From: Bacillus sp. HMF5848
Lineage (GTDB): Bacteria > Bacillota > Bacilli > Bacillales > HMF5848
Assembly (NCBI RefSeq): GCF_003944835.1
Contig: NZ_RWIV01000001.1
Coordinates: forward strand, 1,031,501 to 1,095,500
Length of the DNA stretch: 64,000 bases
Reading direction: 5' to 3'
The position numbers and the translations under genes are program-made. Each line of letters starts with the position of its first letter. The first letter of the stretch is position 1. Shown one piece after another: positions 7,966-17,014 of this stretch. The notes beneath the pieces are model-generated. The model ran no database searches. It saw nothing but the letters and a program-made list of their open reading frames with translations, and was not told where the DNA came from.

Positions 7966-10260
7966 TTATTGAACTACTTTTTTCTCACCATTGTGAGTGA
8001 TTTCTAATGCAGTTCCTTCTATTAATTTGTATGTTGTGTCTGTATGTGTAATTGCCACTTCTAGTAAGCTGCCTTTAAACGTTACTCGGAAGCGAAGCTC
8101 GTCCCATGCCTTTGGTAAATGAGGTTCAAAGCTAAGTTGGCCGTTATGAATGCGCATGCCAGCAAATCCATTTACAACACCCATCCAAGTGCCTGCCATA
8201 TTAGCGGCGTGTATACCATCCTTCGTGTTACCTTGTGTATTATCTAAGTCCATACGAGCTGTACTCATGAAGAATTTGTATGCTTCTTCCGCATAGCCAA
8301 TTTCATTAGCGATAACGCCATAAATAGATTTTGATAAAGAAGAATCATGTGTTGTGATTTTTTCATAATAATCGTAGTCGCGTTTCTTTTGCTCTTTTGT
8401 GAATTTTTCACTCAGTAAGAACTGCGCTAGTACAACATCTGCTTGCTTTAAAACTTGGTGACGATAAATGACAAGAGGATGATAGTGAAGAAGTAAAGGA
8501 TACTTCTCTTTTGGTGTATTTTCAAAATCCCACACTTCTTTTGCCAGGAAACTATCATCTTGTGGATGAATGCCAAGTTTCTCATCGTAAGGTAAATACA
8601 TGTCATCGGCTGCTTTTTTCCATATTGCAATTTCATCGTCTTTAACAGCAAGTTTTCTCATTAAGTCCGCATAATACGATGGTTGTTCTTGCATTAACCA
8701 GTGCGCAATATCGTATGCAAATTGAAGATTTTCCTGAGCCATACTATTTGTAAAGAAGTTGTTATTTACAATAGCAGTATATTCATCTGGCCCTGTTACA
8801 TCATTGATACAGAACTTTCCGTCCTTGCTTTCTATAAAGCTACCAAGACTAGCCCATAAACGAGCTGTTTCAAACAACATTTCTGCACCCATCGTAATCA
8901 TAAAATCATGATCTTCTGTTGCTTCATAGTAACGTTTAATCGCAAATGCAACATCAGCATTTATATGGTATTGGGCAGTACCAGCTGGATAATACGCAGA
9001 GCACTCTTCTCCGCCAATTGTTCGCCATGGGAATAAAGCCCCTTTACTATGACCCATTGTACGAGCACGGTCGCGAGCTTTGTCTAATATTTTATAACGG
9101 TATTCTAATAATTTACGACTAATTTCAGGTTTTGTATAAACAAATATTGGTAATATATATGTTTCTGTATCCCAGAAATAGTGTCCTTCATAGCCCTCGC
9201 CAGTAAGTCCTTTGGCTCCAATATTGGTCGTACCATCTTTCCCGACTGATTGAAGTAGATGGAACAAATTAAATCTTATTCCTTGCTGAAGAGCATCATC
9301 ACCTTTTATTACAATATCTGCACTGTGCCAGAATGTATCTAAATATTGTTTTTGTTCTTCTTTTAATGATTCAAAGCCTTTTTGAGAAGCCTCACCGACC
9401 ACTAGTTCACCTTGTTCAAATAGCGTTTCTGGTGAAATACTCTCTTCCCGACTAGTTACGTATGAAATATATTTTTCCAAAATGACTGGCTCATCTTGTT
9501 TAGCATTTGCAAAGGCTTGTACACCAACCTGAAGGTCTTTTGTCACTTGTTTGAATTCACAGTTTGCGCTAAATGTATGAAGTGCAGAGCACACCAAGTC
9601 AAATTTAGTTTGCTCAGTTTTTTGATGTATAGCAACATACGTACCATCATGACGCTTTTCCTCTACACTTAATACGCGACCATGTAGTCCTGAACCAACA
9701 CGAGGGTCATCTTCGGTAACTAAATTTGTTACATCTCCATCCAATTCAGATTCAAAACGGATGCGACCTGAAAAGTTTAATGGTGTTACTTCATAACGAA
9801 TAGCCGCTAAATGTTTATTTGTAAAGCTAACAAGGCGTTCAATCGCTATTTGAACTTTTTTACCGCTAGGAGTAGAGTACGTAACCTCTCGGCGTAATAC
9901 ACCGTGTTGCATATCTAGCTCACGCTTATAGCTAATAATTGAACCTTCTAGCATAGTAAAAGGCTCTTCTTCTATGTATAGACTGATTGCCATCGCGTTA
10001 GTCACATTTAGCATCGTTTGACTTTTTTCAGCATATCCATAAGCGATTTCACCGTACTTAATGATTTCGCTTTCATAAAAGCCGTTAATATAAGTTCCTT
10101 TGATTTCGAGCTCACTATTAAGACCTTCTTCGAAATTCCCACGCATTCCAATATAACCATTACCTTGGGCGAAAATAGTTTCGTGAAGCTTCGTCTTTTC
10201 TGGTATGAAATCGTTCTCATAAATCTTCCAATCGACGTAAGGATTCATAAATTCATTCAT
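7966..10260 (-). CDS. Glycoside hydrolase family 65 disaccharide phosphorylase
   Basis: 764 residues, the normal length for GH65. Seen: N-terminal beta-sandwich, then the (alpha/alpha)6 catalytic barrel with EGHYFWDTETYILP (about residue 355) and VTGPDEYTAIVNNNFFTN, where the Glu of DEY is the family's general acid, and a C-terminal DGIHAANMAGTWMGVVNGF block. Known: GH65 enzymes phosphorolyse maltose, kojibiose, trehalose or nigerose to beta-glucose 1-phosphate plus glucose. Context (divergent malL) suggests a maltose or other alpha-glucobiose substrate; the sequence does not settle which. B. subtilis YvdK is a relative. Cytoplasmic. Likely under carbon catabolite control through the cre-like site upstream. 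Confidence 0.9.
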   Translation of the reverse strand: MNEFMNPYVDWKIYENDFIPEKTKLHETIFAQGNGYIGMRGNFEEGLNSELEIKGTYINGFYESEIIKYGEIAYGYAEKSQTMLNVTNAMAISLYIEEEPFTMLEGSIISYKRELDMQHGVLRREVTYSTPSGKKVQIAIERLVSFTNKHLAAIRYEVTPLNFSGRIRFESELDGDVTNLVTEDDPRVGSGLHGRVLSVEEKRHDGTYVAIHQKTEQTKFDLVCSALHTFSANCEFKQVTKDLQVGVQAFANAKQDEPVILEKYISYVTSREESISPETLFEQGELVVGEASQKGFESLKEEQKQYLDTFWHSADIVIKGDDALQQGIRFNLFHLLQSVGKDGTTNIGAKGLTGEGYEGHYFWDTETYILPIFVYTKPEISRKLLEYRYKILDKARDRARTMGHSKGALFPWRTIGGEECSAYYPAGTAQYHINADVAFAIKRYYEATEDHDFMITMGAEMLFETARLWASLGSFIESKDGKFCINDVTGPDEYTAIVNNNFFTNSMAQENLQFAYDIAHWLMQEQPSYYADLMRKLAVKDDEIAIWKKAADDMYLPYDEKLGIHPQDDSFLAKEVWDFENTPKEKYPLLLHYHPLVIYRHQVLKQADVVLAQFLLSEKFTKEQKKRDYDYYEKITTHDSSLSKSIYGVIANEIGYAEEAYKFFMSTARMDLDNTQGNTKDGIHAANMAGTWMGVVNGFAGMRIHNGQLSFEPHLPKAWDELRFRVTFKGSLLEVAITHTDTTYKLIEGTALEITHNGEKKVVQ

Positions 10261-10305
10261 ATTTACATCTACCTTTCTTAAAAAAAGTTAGCATCAAAAA
10301 GTCAA

Positions 10306-10335
10306 ATCATATTTTACTCACGTATATTTTATCAA
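10306..10335 (-). promoter_or_regulatory. Candidate promoter of the GH65 gene
   Basis: On the minus strand, TTGATA (10335-10330) and TATGAT (10311-10306) are 18 bp apart; the predicted leader is about 40 nt. Confidence 0.45.
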
Positions 10336-10362
10336 TATTATCGGCAGAAAGAAACTAGTATT

Positions 10363-10376
10363 TGGAATCGTTTTCA
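10363..10376 (+). promoter_or_regulatory. cre-like CcpA site between GH65 and malL
   Basis: TGGAATCGTTTTCA keeps the TG, central CG and terminal CA of the catabolite-responsive element TGWNANCGNTNNCA, with a G for W at position 3. It lies about 65 bp upstream of the GH65 start site and just upstream of the malL promoter candidate. Confidence 0.55.
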
Positions 10377-10400
10377 GATTTTTATTTAAAGATGGTGATA

Positions 10401-10409
10401 TGGTATAAA
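10401..10409 (+). promoter_or_regulatory. Candidate extended -10 promoter of malL
   Basis: TGGTATAAA is an extended -10 (TGnTATAAT). A poor -35 (TTTATT) sits 17 bp upstream of the TATAAA. Transcription from here would leave about 240 nt of untranslated leader before malL, in which I recognise no riboswitch. Confidence 0.35.
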
Positions 10410-10657
10410 ATAAGGATGAATATATGGTAGTATTTATGTTGTTAGCAAGTTAGGTTATCGTTTGTTCTCATAACTTGGTAGAGTGTTTAATAAGATTACT
10501 GCTTATGATTTCATGCGGAAAATGGAACATAAGCGGCATAGCAAGAGTTGCGAATAGAGAGGATAAGTCTTGTGTTTCTTCTTTCAAGATGGAGACGTGT
10601 GAGAACTATTCAGAACTATTCCTCTATTTAATTTAAATTTATAATGAGGTGACTTCT

Positions 10658-12346
10658 ATGAATAAAACTTGGTGGAAAGAAAGTGTGGTATATCAAATTT
10701 ATCCGCGCAGCTTTAACGACAGCAACGGTGATGGGATTGGCGATATCCCAGGTATTATTGAAAAACTAGATTATTTAAAAGAGCTTGGTATTGATGTCAT
10801 CTGGCTGTCTCCAGTTTATAAATCTCCAAATGATGACAATGGGTATGATGTAAGCGATTATCAGGATATTATGGACGACTTTGGAACAATGGCTGACTGG
10901 GAAGCATTGCTAGAAGGTATGCATGCTCGTGGCATGAAGCTTATTATGGATTTAGTTGTGAATCATTCTTCGGATGAACATAAATGGTTTGTAGAGTCTC
11001 GCAAATCTAAAGATAATGAATACCGTGATTACTACATATGGCGTCCTGGTAAAGAAGATGGCTCTGAACCTAACAACTGGGAATCAGCATTTAGTGGTTC
11101 AACGTGGGAATATGATGAGACGACTGGTGAGTACTATTTACATATTTTTAGTAGAAAGCAACCAGACTTAAACTGGGAAAACCAAAAGGTTAGACAAGAA
11201 GTATACGATATGATGACTTGGTGGCTTGATAAAGGGATTGATGGCTTCCGTATGGATGTTATTAATTTCATTTCAAAAGTGGAAGGCTTACCGGATGCTC
11301 CAAATCCAGCAGGAAAGCGATACGTATCAGGTGCCGAATACTTCATGAATGGTCCGAAAATTCATGATTACCTACAAGAAATGAATCGTGAAGTATTGTC
11401 TAAATACGATTGCATGACAGTAGGAGAAATGCCTGGAGTAAATGTTCAACAAGCAAAGGATTATACTGGCGTAGACCGCAAAGAGCTTAACATGGTGTTC
11501 CAGTTTGAGCACGTTGATCTTGATTCAGGTCCAGGTGGGAAGTGGGATTTACGTCCACTCACATTAAAGTCTATTAAAGATAGCTTCACAAAATGGCAAA
11601 AAGGTTTGGAGGGTGTTGGTTGGAATAGTTTATATTTAAACAACCATGATCAGCCACGTATGGTTTCACGTTTCGGAAATGATGAACAGTTTCGCGTGGA
11701 GTCAGCAAAAATGCTTGCGACATTTTTGCATACATTACAAGGAACGCCTTACATTTACCAAGGTGAAGAGCTTGGTATGACGAATGTTAGATTTGAGAGT
11801 ATAGATGAATACCGTGATATTGAAACATTAAACATGTATAAAGAAAAGGTAGAGCATGACGGTGCTGATTCGGCAGAAATCATGAAAGCAATATATGTAA
11901 AAGGTCGTGACAATGCTCGTACACCAGTGCAATGGGATGATAGTGAGCATGCTGGCTTCACAACTGGTACACCATGGCTTTCGGTAAACCCGAATTATAA
12001 GGACATTAACGCAAAAGCAGCGATGGCTGATCCGAACTCTGTGTTCCACTATTATCGTAACTTGATTGCTCTTCGTAAAGAAAACCCTATTATGGTTTAC
12101 GGTAACTATGATTTGCTGTTAGAAGATGATGATAAAATCTATGCATACACTCGCACATTAGGTGAGAAAAAATGGCTTGTTGTATTGAACTTCAGTGGAG
12201 AGCTTCCGGTGTTTAATCTTCCAAGTGATATTACGTATTCGGATAAAAAATTAATTGTAAGTAACTACGAAGTAGATGCTTCTGAAGATATCGGTGCATT
12301 TACGCTTCAACCATATGAAGCGCGAGTGTATGAATTAATTAAATAA
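10658..12346 (+). CDS. malL: Oligo-1,6-glucosidase (GH13), MalL-like
   Basis: 562 residues, the family's usual length. Seen: GH13 regions I DLVVNHSS, II GFRMDVINF with the nucleophile Asp, III TVGEMPG with the acid/base Glu, and IV NNHDQPR; early motif YQIYPRSFNDSNGDG is typical of oligo-1,6-glucosidases, alpha-glucosidases and trehalose-6-phosphate hydrolases. The ATG at 10658 follows TGAGGTGA at six bases; a GTG nine bases upstream lies inside that ribosome site and is rejected. Known: MalL hydrolyses alpha-1,6 and alpha-1,4 glucosidic bonds of isomaltose, maltose and short maltodextrins in the cytoplasm. Inferred partner of the divergent GH65 enzyme and of MsmX at 41.5 kb. Confidence 0.9.
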   Translation: MNKTWWKESVVYQIYPRSFNDSNGDGIGDIPGIIEKLDYLKELGIDVIWLSPVYKSPNDDNGYDVSDYQDIMDDFGTMADWEALLEGMHARGMKLIMDLVVNHSSDEHKWFVESRKSKDNEYRDYYIWRPGKEDGSEPNNWESAFSGSTWEYDETTGEYYLHIFSRKQPDLNWENQKVRQEVYDMMTWWLDKGIDGFRMDVINFISKVEGLPDAPNPAGKRYVSGAEYFMNGPKIHDYLQEMNREVLSKYDCMTVGEMPGVNVQQAKDYTGVDRKELNMVFQFEHVDLDSGPGGKWDLRPLTLKSIKDSFTKWQKGLEGVGWNSLYLNNHDQPRMVSRFGNDEQFRVESAKMLATFLHTLQGTPYIYQGEELGMTNVRFESIDEYRDIETLNMYKEKVEHDGADSAEIMKAIYVKGRDNARTPVQWDDSEHAGFTTGTPWLSVNPNYKDINAKAAMADPNSVFHYYRNLIALRKENPIMVYGNYDLLLEDDDKIYAYTRTLGEKKWLVVLNFSGELPVFNLPSDITYSDKKLIVSNYEVDASEDIGAFTLQPYEARVYELIK

Positions 12347-12418
12347 TATAGAACTTTCTGTGCAAGCTTGATGGATCCGTTCAGAGGTGAAGACTTAGAG
12401 ATAACAAGTCTCCAAATT

Positions 12419-12456
12419 GGCACATAAACTTATAATAGTTTATGTGCCTTTGTTTT
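12419..12456 (+). terminator. Terminator of malL
   Basis: Perfect 12-bp stem GGCACATAAACT / AGTTTATGTGCC with a 6-nt loop and TTTGTTTT tail. Confidence 0.9.
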
Positions 12457-12657
12457 ATTGAATAATTGTTTATTAGGTGGCTATTTCCTGTGACAATTTG
12501 CCATATCGAGACTGTTTATACAATAGTGTATGAAGAAATATGCATAAATTAACGGTGAGGTTACTTCAACAACTGATCCGTTTCTTTATAGAAAGCAAGT
12601 TATTAAAAGACAAGTAGCTATTCTGACTCATTTATTGATTAATACCGTATCAAAATC

Positions 12658-13107
12658 TTACGGTTTAACAGGAACACATATTTCGCAATAAGGGTTGCTA
12701 ATCATATCACCTATATATTTTTCTATAATTGGTTTGTTATCCATTATATATCCAATGTTTTGTAGTGATTGAAAAATTTCAGAATATGCTTTTTGAATAT
12801 CTTCCGCTGTATGTTTAACTTCGAAAATAACATACTTCCCACTAGAAAGTTCCCCTTCAAGAACTGTATCATCCACTTGATAATCAGTTGGAATAACGAT
12901 ACAAGCATCAAATCTACAGTTACCAGGAGGTGTTGTAGCTGGATTATCTTGTGATATTGCAAATAGAATGGCAGATTCAAGAAGATTTTTCTCCTTAGCC
13001 CAGCTTTTTAACTTCTCCATTACTTCAATATTGGCAGGTCCATATTGGCCAACTCGTCGCATATAAGCAATACGATGATTTGGAAATGTTTCTACTTTAA
13101 ATTTCAT
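12658..13107 (-). CDS. GyrI-like small-molecule-binding protein
   Basis: 149 residues, the size of a stand-alone AraC-effector-binding (GyrI-like, SHS2 fold) domain. Seen: the opening VETFPNHRIAYMRRVGQYG and a duplicated beta-alpha-beta-beta layout; there is no helix-turn-helix. Known: such domains bind drugs or other small ligands, as in BmrR, Rob and SbmC. Ribosome site AAGGAG precedes the ATG. Single gene on the minus strand facing malL. Ligand unknown. Confidence 0.75.
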   Translation of the reverse strand: MKFKVETFPNHRIAYMRRVGQYGPANIEVMEKLKSWAKEKNLLESAILFAISQDNPATTPPGNCRFDACIVIPTDYQVDDTVLEGELSSGKYVIFEVKHTAEDIQKAYSEIFQSLQNIGYIMDNKPIIEKYIGDMISNPYCEICVPVKP

Positions 13108-13473
13108 TGTTTTTTTCGTCTCCTTTTATCTTATTTTGTTTGATACATTCTGAATTTAGCACGCTTTAAAAATATATCCACGTAAATTTTTAAAATTTAT
13201 TGAATTTATGAAAACGTATTGGTATAACTACTTATTTGACTAAGGGGGAATCTATAACAGGTGAGTAGCTTTTATTTTTATTTCTTTGTGGATGTTTGGA
13301 GTTTTTTTAAATAGAAAGGGGGGAGAAGGTGGGATCTTGTTGCTTGCAATGTATAAGGAAGGTTATACAAAAAAATAAGCAAAAACGGTTAAGAGTAATA
13401 TATCTAGATAGCATAAATTTCTGGGAACATTAATCATTTAGGTGAATATCCTGATTCATGGGAGGTGTTTCCT
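13108..13473. other. Intergenic region with no gene
   Basis: About 365 bp between divergent genes. AT-rich, with a G-rich patch near 13318-13332. I see no ORF with a ribosome site, no repeat and no convincing promoter pair. Confidence 0.4.
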
Positions 13474-14181
13474 ATGAGGGACTCAATTAAGCGAATAGCT
13501 GAACAGTTTATCGTTTCCCATTACCCTGAATCAGATATAGTCTGGATAGGTGGAAGTACTGCTTACGGAAATGTAACAACAGAATCTGATATTGACATCA
13601 TTATAATTGATGAAACAGAAACACCAAGACTTGAATGTTATCACTTTCTTGGTTGGAAAATAGAGGCGTTTATTTATACGGCTTCATCTCTAGAGTTTCA
13701 ATTTCATACAGCTAAATATAGAGGAGTACCAACTATCATTAAAATGTGTGCTGAAGGTGTGCTTATAGAAGATAAAAATGGGAATGGGGATAAATACCAA
13801 CGAGAGGCGAAAATGCTTTATGAGCAAGGGCCACACCTATGGGATGAGGGCAAAATAAACGAAGCAAGGTATTTAATTACAGATTTTTTGTCAGACTTCA
13901 GAAGTTCAGAAGACTTTGGAGAAAGTTTATTTATTTTAAATAAGTTGATAGATATGTTAACTGAACTGATTTTAAGAGCAGATGGCAATTGGATTGGTGA
14001 AGGAAAGTGGTTTGCTAGAAGCCTTAAATCATATGATAAAGATATATATGAGAAACTAGTTAAATATACAAAAATATACATGAACACAAATGATAAAACT
14101 GAACTTATTTCATTCATTCAAACTACACTTGATAATTACGATGGAGAATTGTTTGTTGGTTATAAAAGATCCTTTTTGTAG
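13474..14181 (+). CDS. Nucleotidyltransferase-domain protein
   Basis: 235 residues. Seen: IVWIGGSTAYGNVTTESDID at about residues 24-43, giving the GGS...DxD metal-binding signature of the polymerase-beta nucleotidyltransferase fold (minimal or aminoglycoside-type). Start ATG at 13474 has GGAGG eight bases upstream; the in-frame GTG at 13465 lies in that site. Function unknown; such proteins can modify small molecules or tRNA, or form HEPN/MNT toxin pairs, but no HEPN gene is adjacent. First gene of the accessory stretch. Confidence 0.7.
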   Translation: MRDSIKRIAEQFIVSHYPESDIVWIGGSTAYGNVTTESDIDIIIIDETETPRLECYHFLGWKIEAFIYTASSLEFQFHTAKYRGVPTIIKMCAEGVLIEDKNGNGDKYQREAKMLYEQGPHLWDEGKINEARYLITDFLSDFRSSEDFGESLFILNKLIDMLTELILRADGNWIGEGKWFARSLKSYDKDIYEKLVKYTKIYMNTNDKTELISFIQTTLDNYDGELFVGYKRSFL

Positions 14182-14248
14182 AAAAAAACTTATTACAAAG
14201 AATAGTAATGTTTCATGCTTTATTTAATTATAAGCTCTGTTAAACTTT

Positions 14249-14390
14249 GTTGTTGATTTTCGCTACATTGCGCTCGCTTTCCGCGGGGTGGCCGTGAGCC
14301 TCCTCTGCGCTTTGCGCATGCGGGGTCTCACGCCTGCCACTACATCCCGCAGGAGTCTCGCGCATTTCGCTACTATCAACATTATTCAAC
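14249..14390. repeat. GC-rich palindromic intergenic element
   Basis: A roughly 140-bp imperfect palindrome bounded by GTTGAT and ATCAAC, with inner matching arms (CGCTACATTGCGC against GCGCATTTCGCTA, and CCGCGGG against CCCGCAGG). It is much more GC-rich than its surroundings. From general experience, elements of this look recur between genes in Bacillaceae genomes; I cannot run the search. No ORF inside; looks like a non-autonomous repeat. Confidence 0.65.
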
Positions 14391-14553
14391 AATCAACACT
14401 CACCTTTAACAGACATACATGCAAATAAATTGGCACATATATCAATGAAATTAAAGTTATCCACAGTTATTTCAGGGTAGAGCCTAATTATAAAGTAGTC
14501 TATCTAAATTAATTTTCGTAACTTGCGAATAATTACACTTACGCGAAAGATGG

Positions 14554-14586
14554 GCATTTCTTCAAGAAGGAGAAGTGCTTTTTTTA
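14554..14586 (+). terminator. Hairpin terminator, copy 1 of a duplicated sequence
   Basis: GCATTTCTTC pairs with GGAGAAGTGC (two G-U pairs) and is followed by seven T residues. The same 25 bases plus T-run recur at 17975-18007. Confidence 0.7.
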
Positions 14587-14700
14587 TTGAAGTTATTGTA
14601 TTAACGGAGCAGTTTAGTGAAAGAACCAATAGTAGTTTCTGTGACCTTTTTTAAATATGAACGTCTACTTATTTATAAAAAAATAGGAGTGATAACAAAC

Positions 14701-14970
14701 ATGGAAGAATTTTTGGGTAATATTTTGTTTGGCATAAATTTGTTTTACCCTCTGCTGTTTTTATCAATAGGTATTTTTGTTTATGCAGTATTTAAGCGTT
14801 CTTGGTTATGGATGTTAACAAGTTGTCTTATTGTTCTCCCAAATGTACTATATTTAAGTTATTTTCCATTTCCACTAAATCTTTCAGTAGTATATGTGGT
14901 AATACAGTTGTTCCTGATAATAAGTTTATACTTCAAGAACAAAAAGCGTAAGAGTGTGCTATTCAATTAA
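14701..14970 (+). CDS. Small membrane protein, unrecognised
   Basis: 89 residues with three hydrophobic segments and a basic C-terminus (KNKKRKS). The start ATG at 14701 follows an AGGAGTGA site; an open frame extends 84 bases upstream but without a ribosome site. No family recognised. The stop codon lies within AATTAACGG and a hairpin follows directly, as for several neighbours. Confidence 0.5.
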   Translation: MEEFLGNILFGINLFYPLLFLSIGIFVYAVFKRSWLWMLTSCLIVLPNVLYLSYFPFPLNLSVVYVVIQLFLIISLYFKNKKRKSVLFN

Positions 14971-14975
14971 CGGGG

Positions 14976-15007
14976 GCGTTTCTGTAAGAAGCAGTGACGC
15001 TATTTTA
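14976..15007 (+). terminator. Hairpin after the small membrane protein gene
   Basis: GCGTTTCTG pairs with CAGTGACGC (with a mismatched middle), followed by TATTTTATT. It starts six bases after the stop. Confidence 0.5.
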
Positions 15008-15072
15008 TTATCAAATAAACTTTGTGGGATAATAGTACATCAAGGTAATACATCGATAAAAAGGATGATTTT

Positions 15073-15432
15073 ATGGATATAGATTTATTTCCAGAGGAAC
15101 ATGAACTTATTGATATATTTGAGTCAGAACCAACTGAAATTGATGAAGATATGCCTTGGTATTACAACGAATTAAGATTTTATTTAAAAAGAAATGAGAA
15201 TGTCCTTGAAGCAATAATCAGTCCTGCTATCAGTGATATAAAATTAAGGTGGCATAACCAAAAACATATTCTTGCTTCCCTGCATTTAGAAGATGTTAAA
15301 GGAATAAAAATTGAAAAAAAGGATGGAACAGAGTCTTTGTGTATTATGTTTGAGGACTTGCTGGTTAAGGATTTAATAATCACCACTAAGCCTTATATTT
15401 CAATTTCATGGGGCACAAATCGAAATGTATGA
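15073..15432 (+). CDS. Hypothetical protein, 119 residues
   Basis: Not recognised. Acidic soluble protein with no signal peptide or membrane segment; N-terminal 30 residues rich in Asp/Glu, C-terminal part alternating strands. Ribosome site AAGGATG ahead of ATG. Spacing of 54 bases to the next ORF on the same strand suggests co-transcription. Size and setting would fit an immunity or accessory protein, but nothing shows it. Confidence 0.5.
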   Translation: MDIDLFPEEHELIDIFESEPTEIDEDMPWYYNELRFYLKRNENVLEAIISPAISDIKLRWHNQKHILASLHLEDVKGIKIEKKDGTESLCIMFEDLLVKDLIITTKPYISISWGTNRNV

Positions 15433-15485
15433 CTCCTCCCTGATTCGTATCCGATTTTTAATAAGGAAATGGGGTTAATCATAAT

Positions 15486-15704
15486 ATGAAGACTGAAAGT
15501 ATTAATAGTAAGGAGGATCTTGTATCCTTTATTGATAAGTTAAAAAATGATTTTGAGACTAATAAAACGGAGTGGGAGAACCTATCCCTTGACGATTACT
15601 TGGAAGCAATCAAAGGGTGGGTAGAGGATACTAATTCCTTGCCAAGTAACCCAAACTGGAATACCTTTGCCGAAATTTTAATGGCAGGTAAGTATTATGA
15701 GTGA
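15486..15704 (+). CDS. Small acidic protein, possibly DUF7660-like
   Basis: 72 residues. Seen: LVSFIDKLKNDFETN near the start, then LDDYLEAIKGWVED and a closing NWNTFAEILMAGKYYE. The pattern Trp...(F/Y)LEA...W.ED......W..FA..L..A..YE resembles a small family I remember as DUF7660; I cannot verify this. Function unknown. Followed after 20 bases by a hairpin preceded by TTAACGG. Confidence 0.5.
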   Translation: MKTESINSKEDLVSFIDKLKNDFETNKTEWENLSLDDYLEAIKGWVEDTNSLPSNPNWNTFAEILMAGKYYE

Positions 15705-15724
15705 GTTCTTATTGTGTTAACGGT

Positions 15725-15760
15725 AGCGATTGTGGAACAAGCAGTCGCTTCTTGTGCTTT
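15725..15760 (+). terminator. Hairpin after the 72-residue protein gene
   Basis: AGCGATTG pairs with CAGTCGCT across a 9-nt loop. The following tract is only moderately T-rich, so termination is uncertain. Preceded by GTTAACGG. Confidence 0.4.
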
Positions 15761-15804
15761 GAAGTAGAAGAGTTAAGGGTAAATATATTGAAAAGGAGGG
15801 GCTT

Positions 15805-16233
15805 ATGCACCCAACAGAAGTAATTGAGTTTATGATTGTTGGTATTGTTATTGCAGTAATCATAATTATTTCATTTATTTTAAAAGATAATTGGAGAAAG
15901 TTTGGATTGGTATGCGCCACAGTTATTCTTTTGACATATAGTGTATTTTTTATAGCTCGCCCCTATTGGATTGATGCACAAATTGAGAAAAAAGTTCAAA
16001 TGTTAGAACCATATTTAGAACAACAGTATCCCAATGAAGAATGGATGATTACAACTGTTCCTCATAGAGAAGATGGTTATAAGCACCTTAATCCCTATTA
16101 CATTGGGGTTGTTTTCGAAGACGAGCCAGAAGTAACTTATCATTATTGGGTAAAGAAGAATCACATTTACCTGGTCAGTTTTTCGACTAATATAGAAAAT
16201 TTAGAGGAGTTAAAGTATAAAGAAAGCGAATAA
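15805..16233 (+). CDS. Membrane-anchored hypothetical protein
   Basis: 142 residues: two hydrophobic segments (about 8-28 and 35-55) followed by an extracytoplasmic or cytoplasmic domain of about 85 residues with several aromatic-rich strands (NPYYIGVVFED, YHYWVKKNHIYLV). Strong AAAGGAGG site nine bases before ATG. No family recognised with confidence. Confidence 0.6.
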   Translation: MHPTEVIEFMIVGIVIAVIIIISFILKDNWRKFGLVCATVILLTYSVFFIARPYWIDAQIEKKVQMLEPYLEQQYPNEEWMITTVPHREDGYKHLNPYYIGVVFEDEPEVTYHYWVKKNHIYLVSFSTNIENLEELKYKESE

Positions 16234-16686
16234 GCTAATGTTTTAACAACATTGTGCGGGTTATCCTTATTCCAATAAGCCCCCTTTAGCACAACAGTAA
16301 TCTTCTTCAATTAGGCAATATAAAGAAATGATAGATGTATAAAACGATGATATAATAATCGTAAAGAGTAAAAGAGGGAGACTACAGCTGCTTTTCTATA
16401 CTCTGGTCTAAATAGTAATTAAGATGATATGTGGGTCAAATTAATTAAAAGTGAATATTTAATAGAAATCAACTAACAAACATCATGGCTAAGGATATGT
16501 GCTTTGGTGTTATTTTTGTTGGAAAATACTGAAGTTTGTGAAGGGGTACACTTAAACGTAGTGTAGTGCATTATTAAATGAATAAGTAATTTTGAAGTTA
16601 TTTCTAAATATTGATTGAACCCTCTAGGTTGAAGATGGTGCGATTGCTTAATAAGAAGCAATTGTTTTTTATTAACTAGATGGTCA
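16234..16686. other. Intergenic region with a hairpin, no gene
   Basis: About 450 AT-rich bases without a supported ORF. A hairpin with a T-run near 16640-16670 (ATTGCTT / AAGCAAT) is the only structure; it does not follow a recognisable gene, which hints at a lost gene. Confidence 0.4.
16640..16670 (+). terminator. Orphan terminator-like hairpin
   Basis: ATTGCTT pairs with AAGCAAT around a 6-nt loop, then TGTTTTTT. No gene ends within 400 bases upstream. Confidence 0.5.
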
Positions 16687-16716
16687 TTGACATGATTTTG
16701 TATGGTAAAATATGGT
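16687..16716 (+). promoter_or_regulatory. Candidate promoter of the 91-residue membrane protein
   Basis: Perfect -35 TTGACA at 16687-16692 and TATGGT at 16711-16716 with 18 bp between, 22 bases before the start codon. Confidence 0.4.
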
Positions 16717-16738
16717 CATGGGAGAAAGGGGTGGTGTT

Positions 16739-17014
16739 ATGAAGATAAAGGAGATGGGTCTATCTGTTGTGTTAAATGCTTTTTTAGGGTATTTATGGAT
16801 ACTATTCGTCGACAACATTGTTAGTGTTGCAAGCACTATAGATAACGCTTTTATTGTCGGTGGGATTATTATAGTCATTGGGACAACATTATTTGGGGAA
16901 ATTGTTAGGAGGACTACACGATTTGATGAGTATAAATTTACTCATCCAGTAAAATTAATAGGATTTTTATCATTTGGATCAGTGGTTATTATTAATTTAA
17001 CTATTTTTAATTAA
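16739..17014 (+). CDS. Small membrane protein, unrecognised
   Basis: 91 residues with three hydrophobic segments and a basic loop (EIVRRTTRFDEYKF) between the second and third. The ATG at 16739 follows a GAAAGGGG site; an upstream in-frame start lacks one. The stop is within AATTAACGG, the same junction as the gene ending at 14970. Function unknown. Confidence 0.5.
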   Translation: MKIKEMGLSVVLNAFLGYLWILFVDNIVSVASTIDNAFIVGGIIIVIGTTLFGEIVRRTTRFDEYKFTHPVKLIGFLSFGSVVIINLTIFN

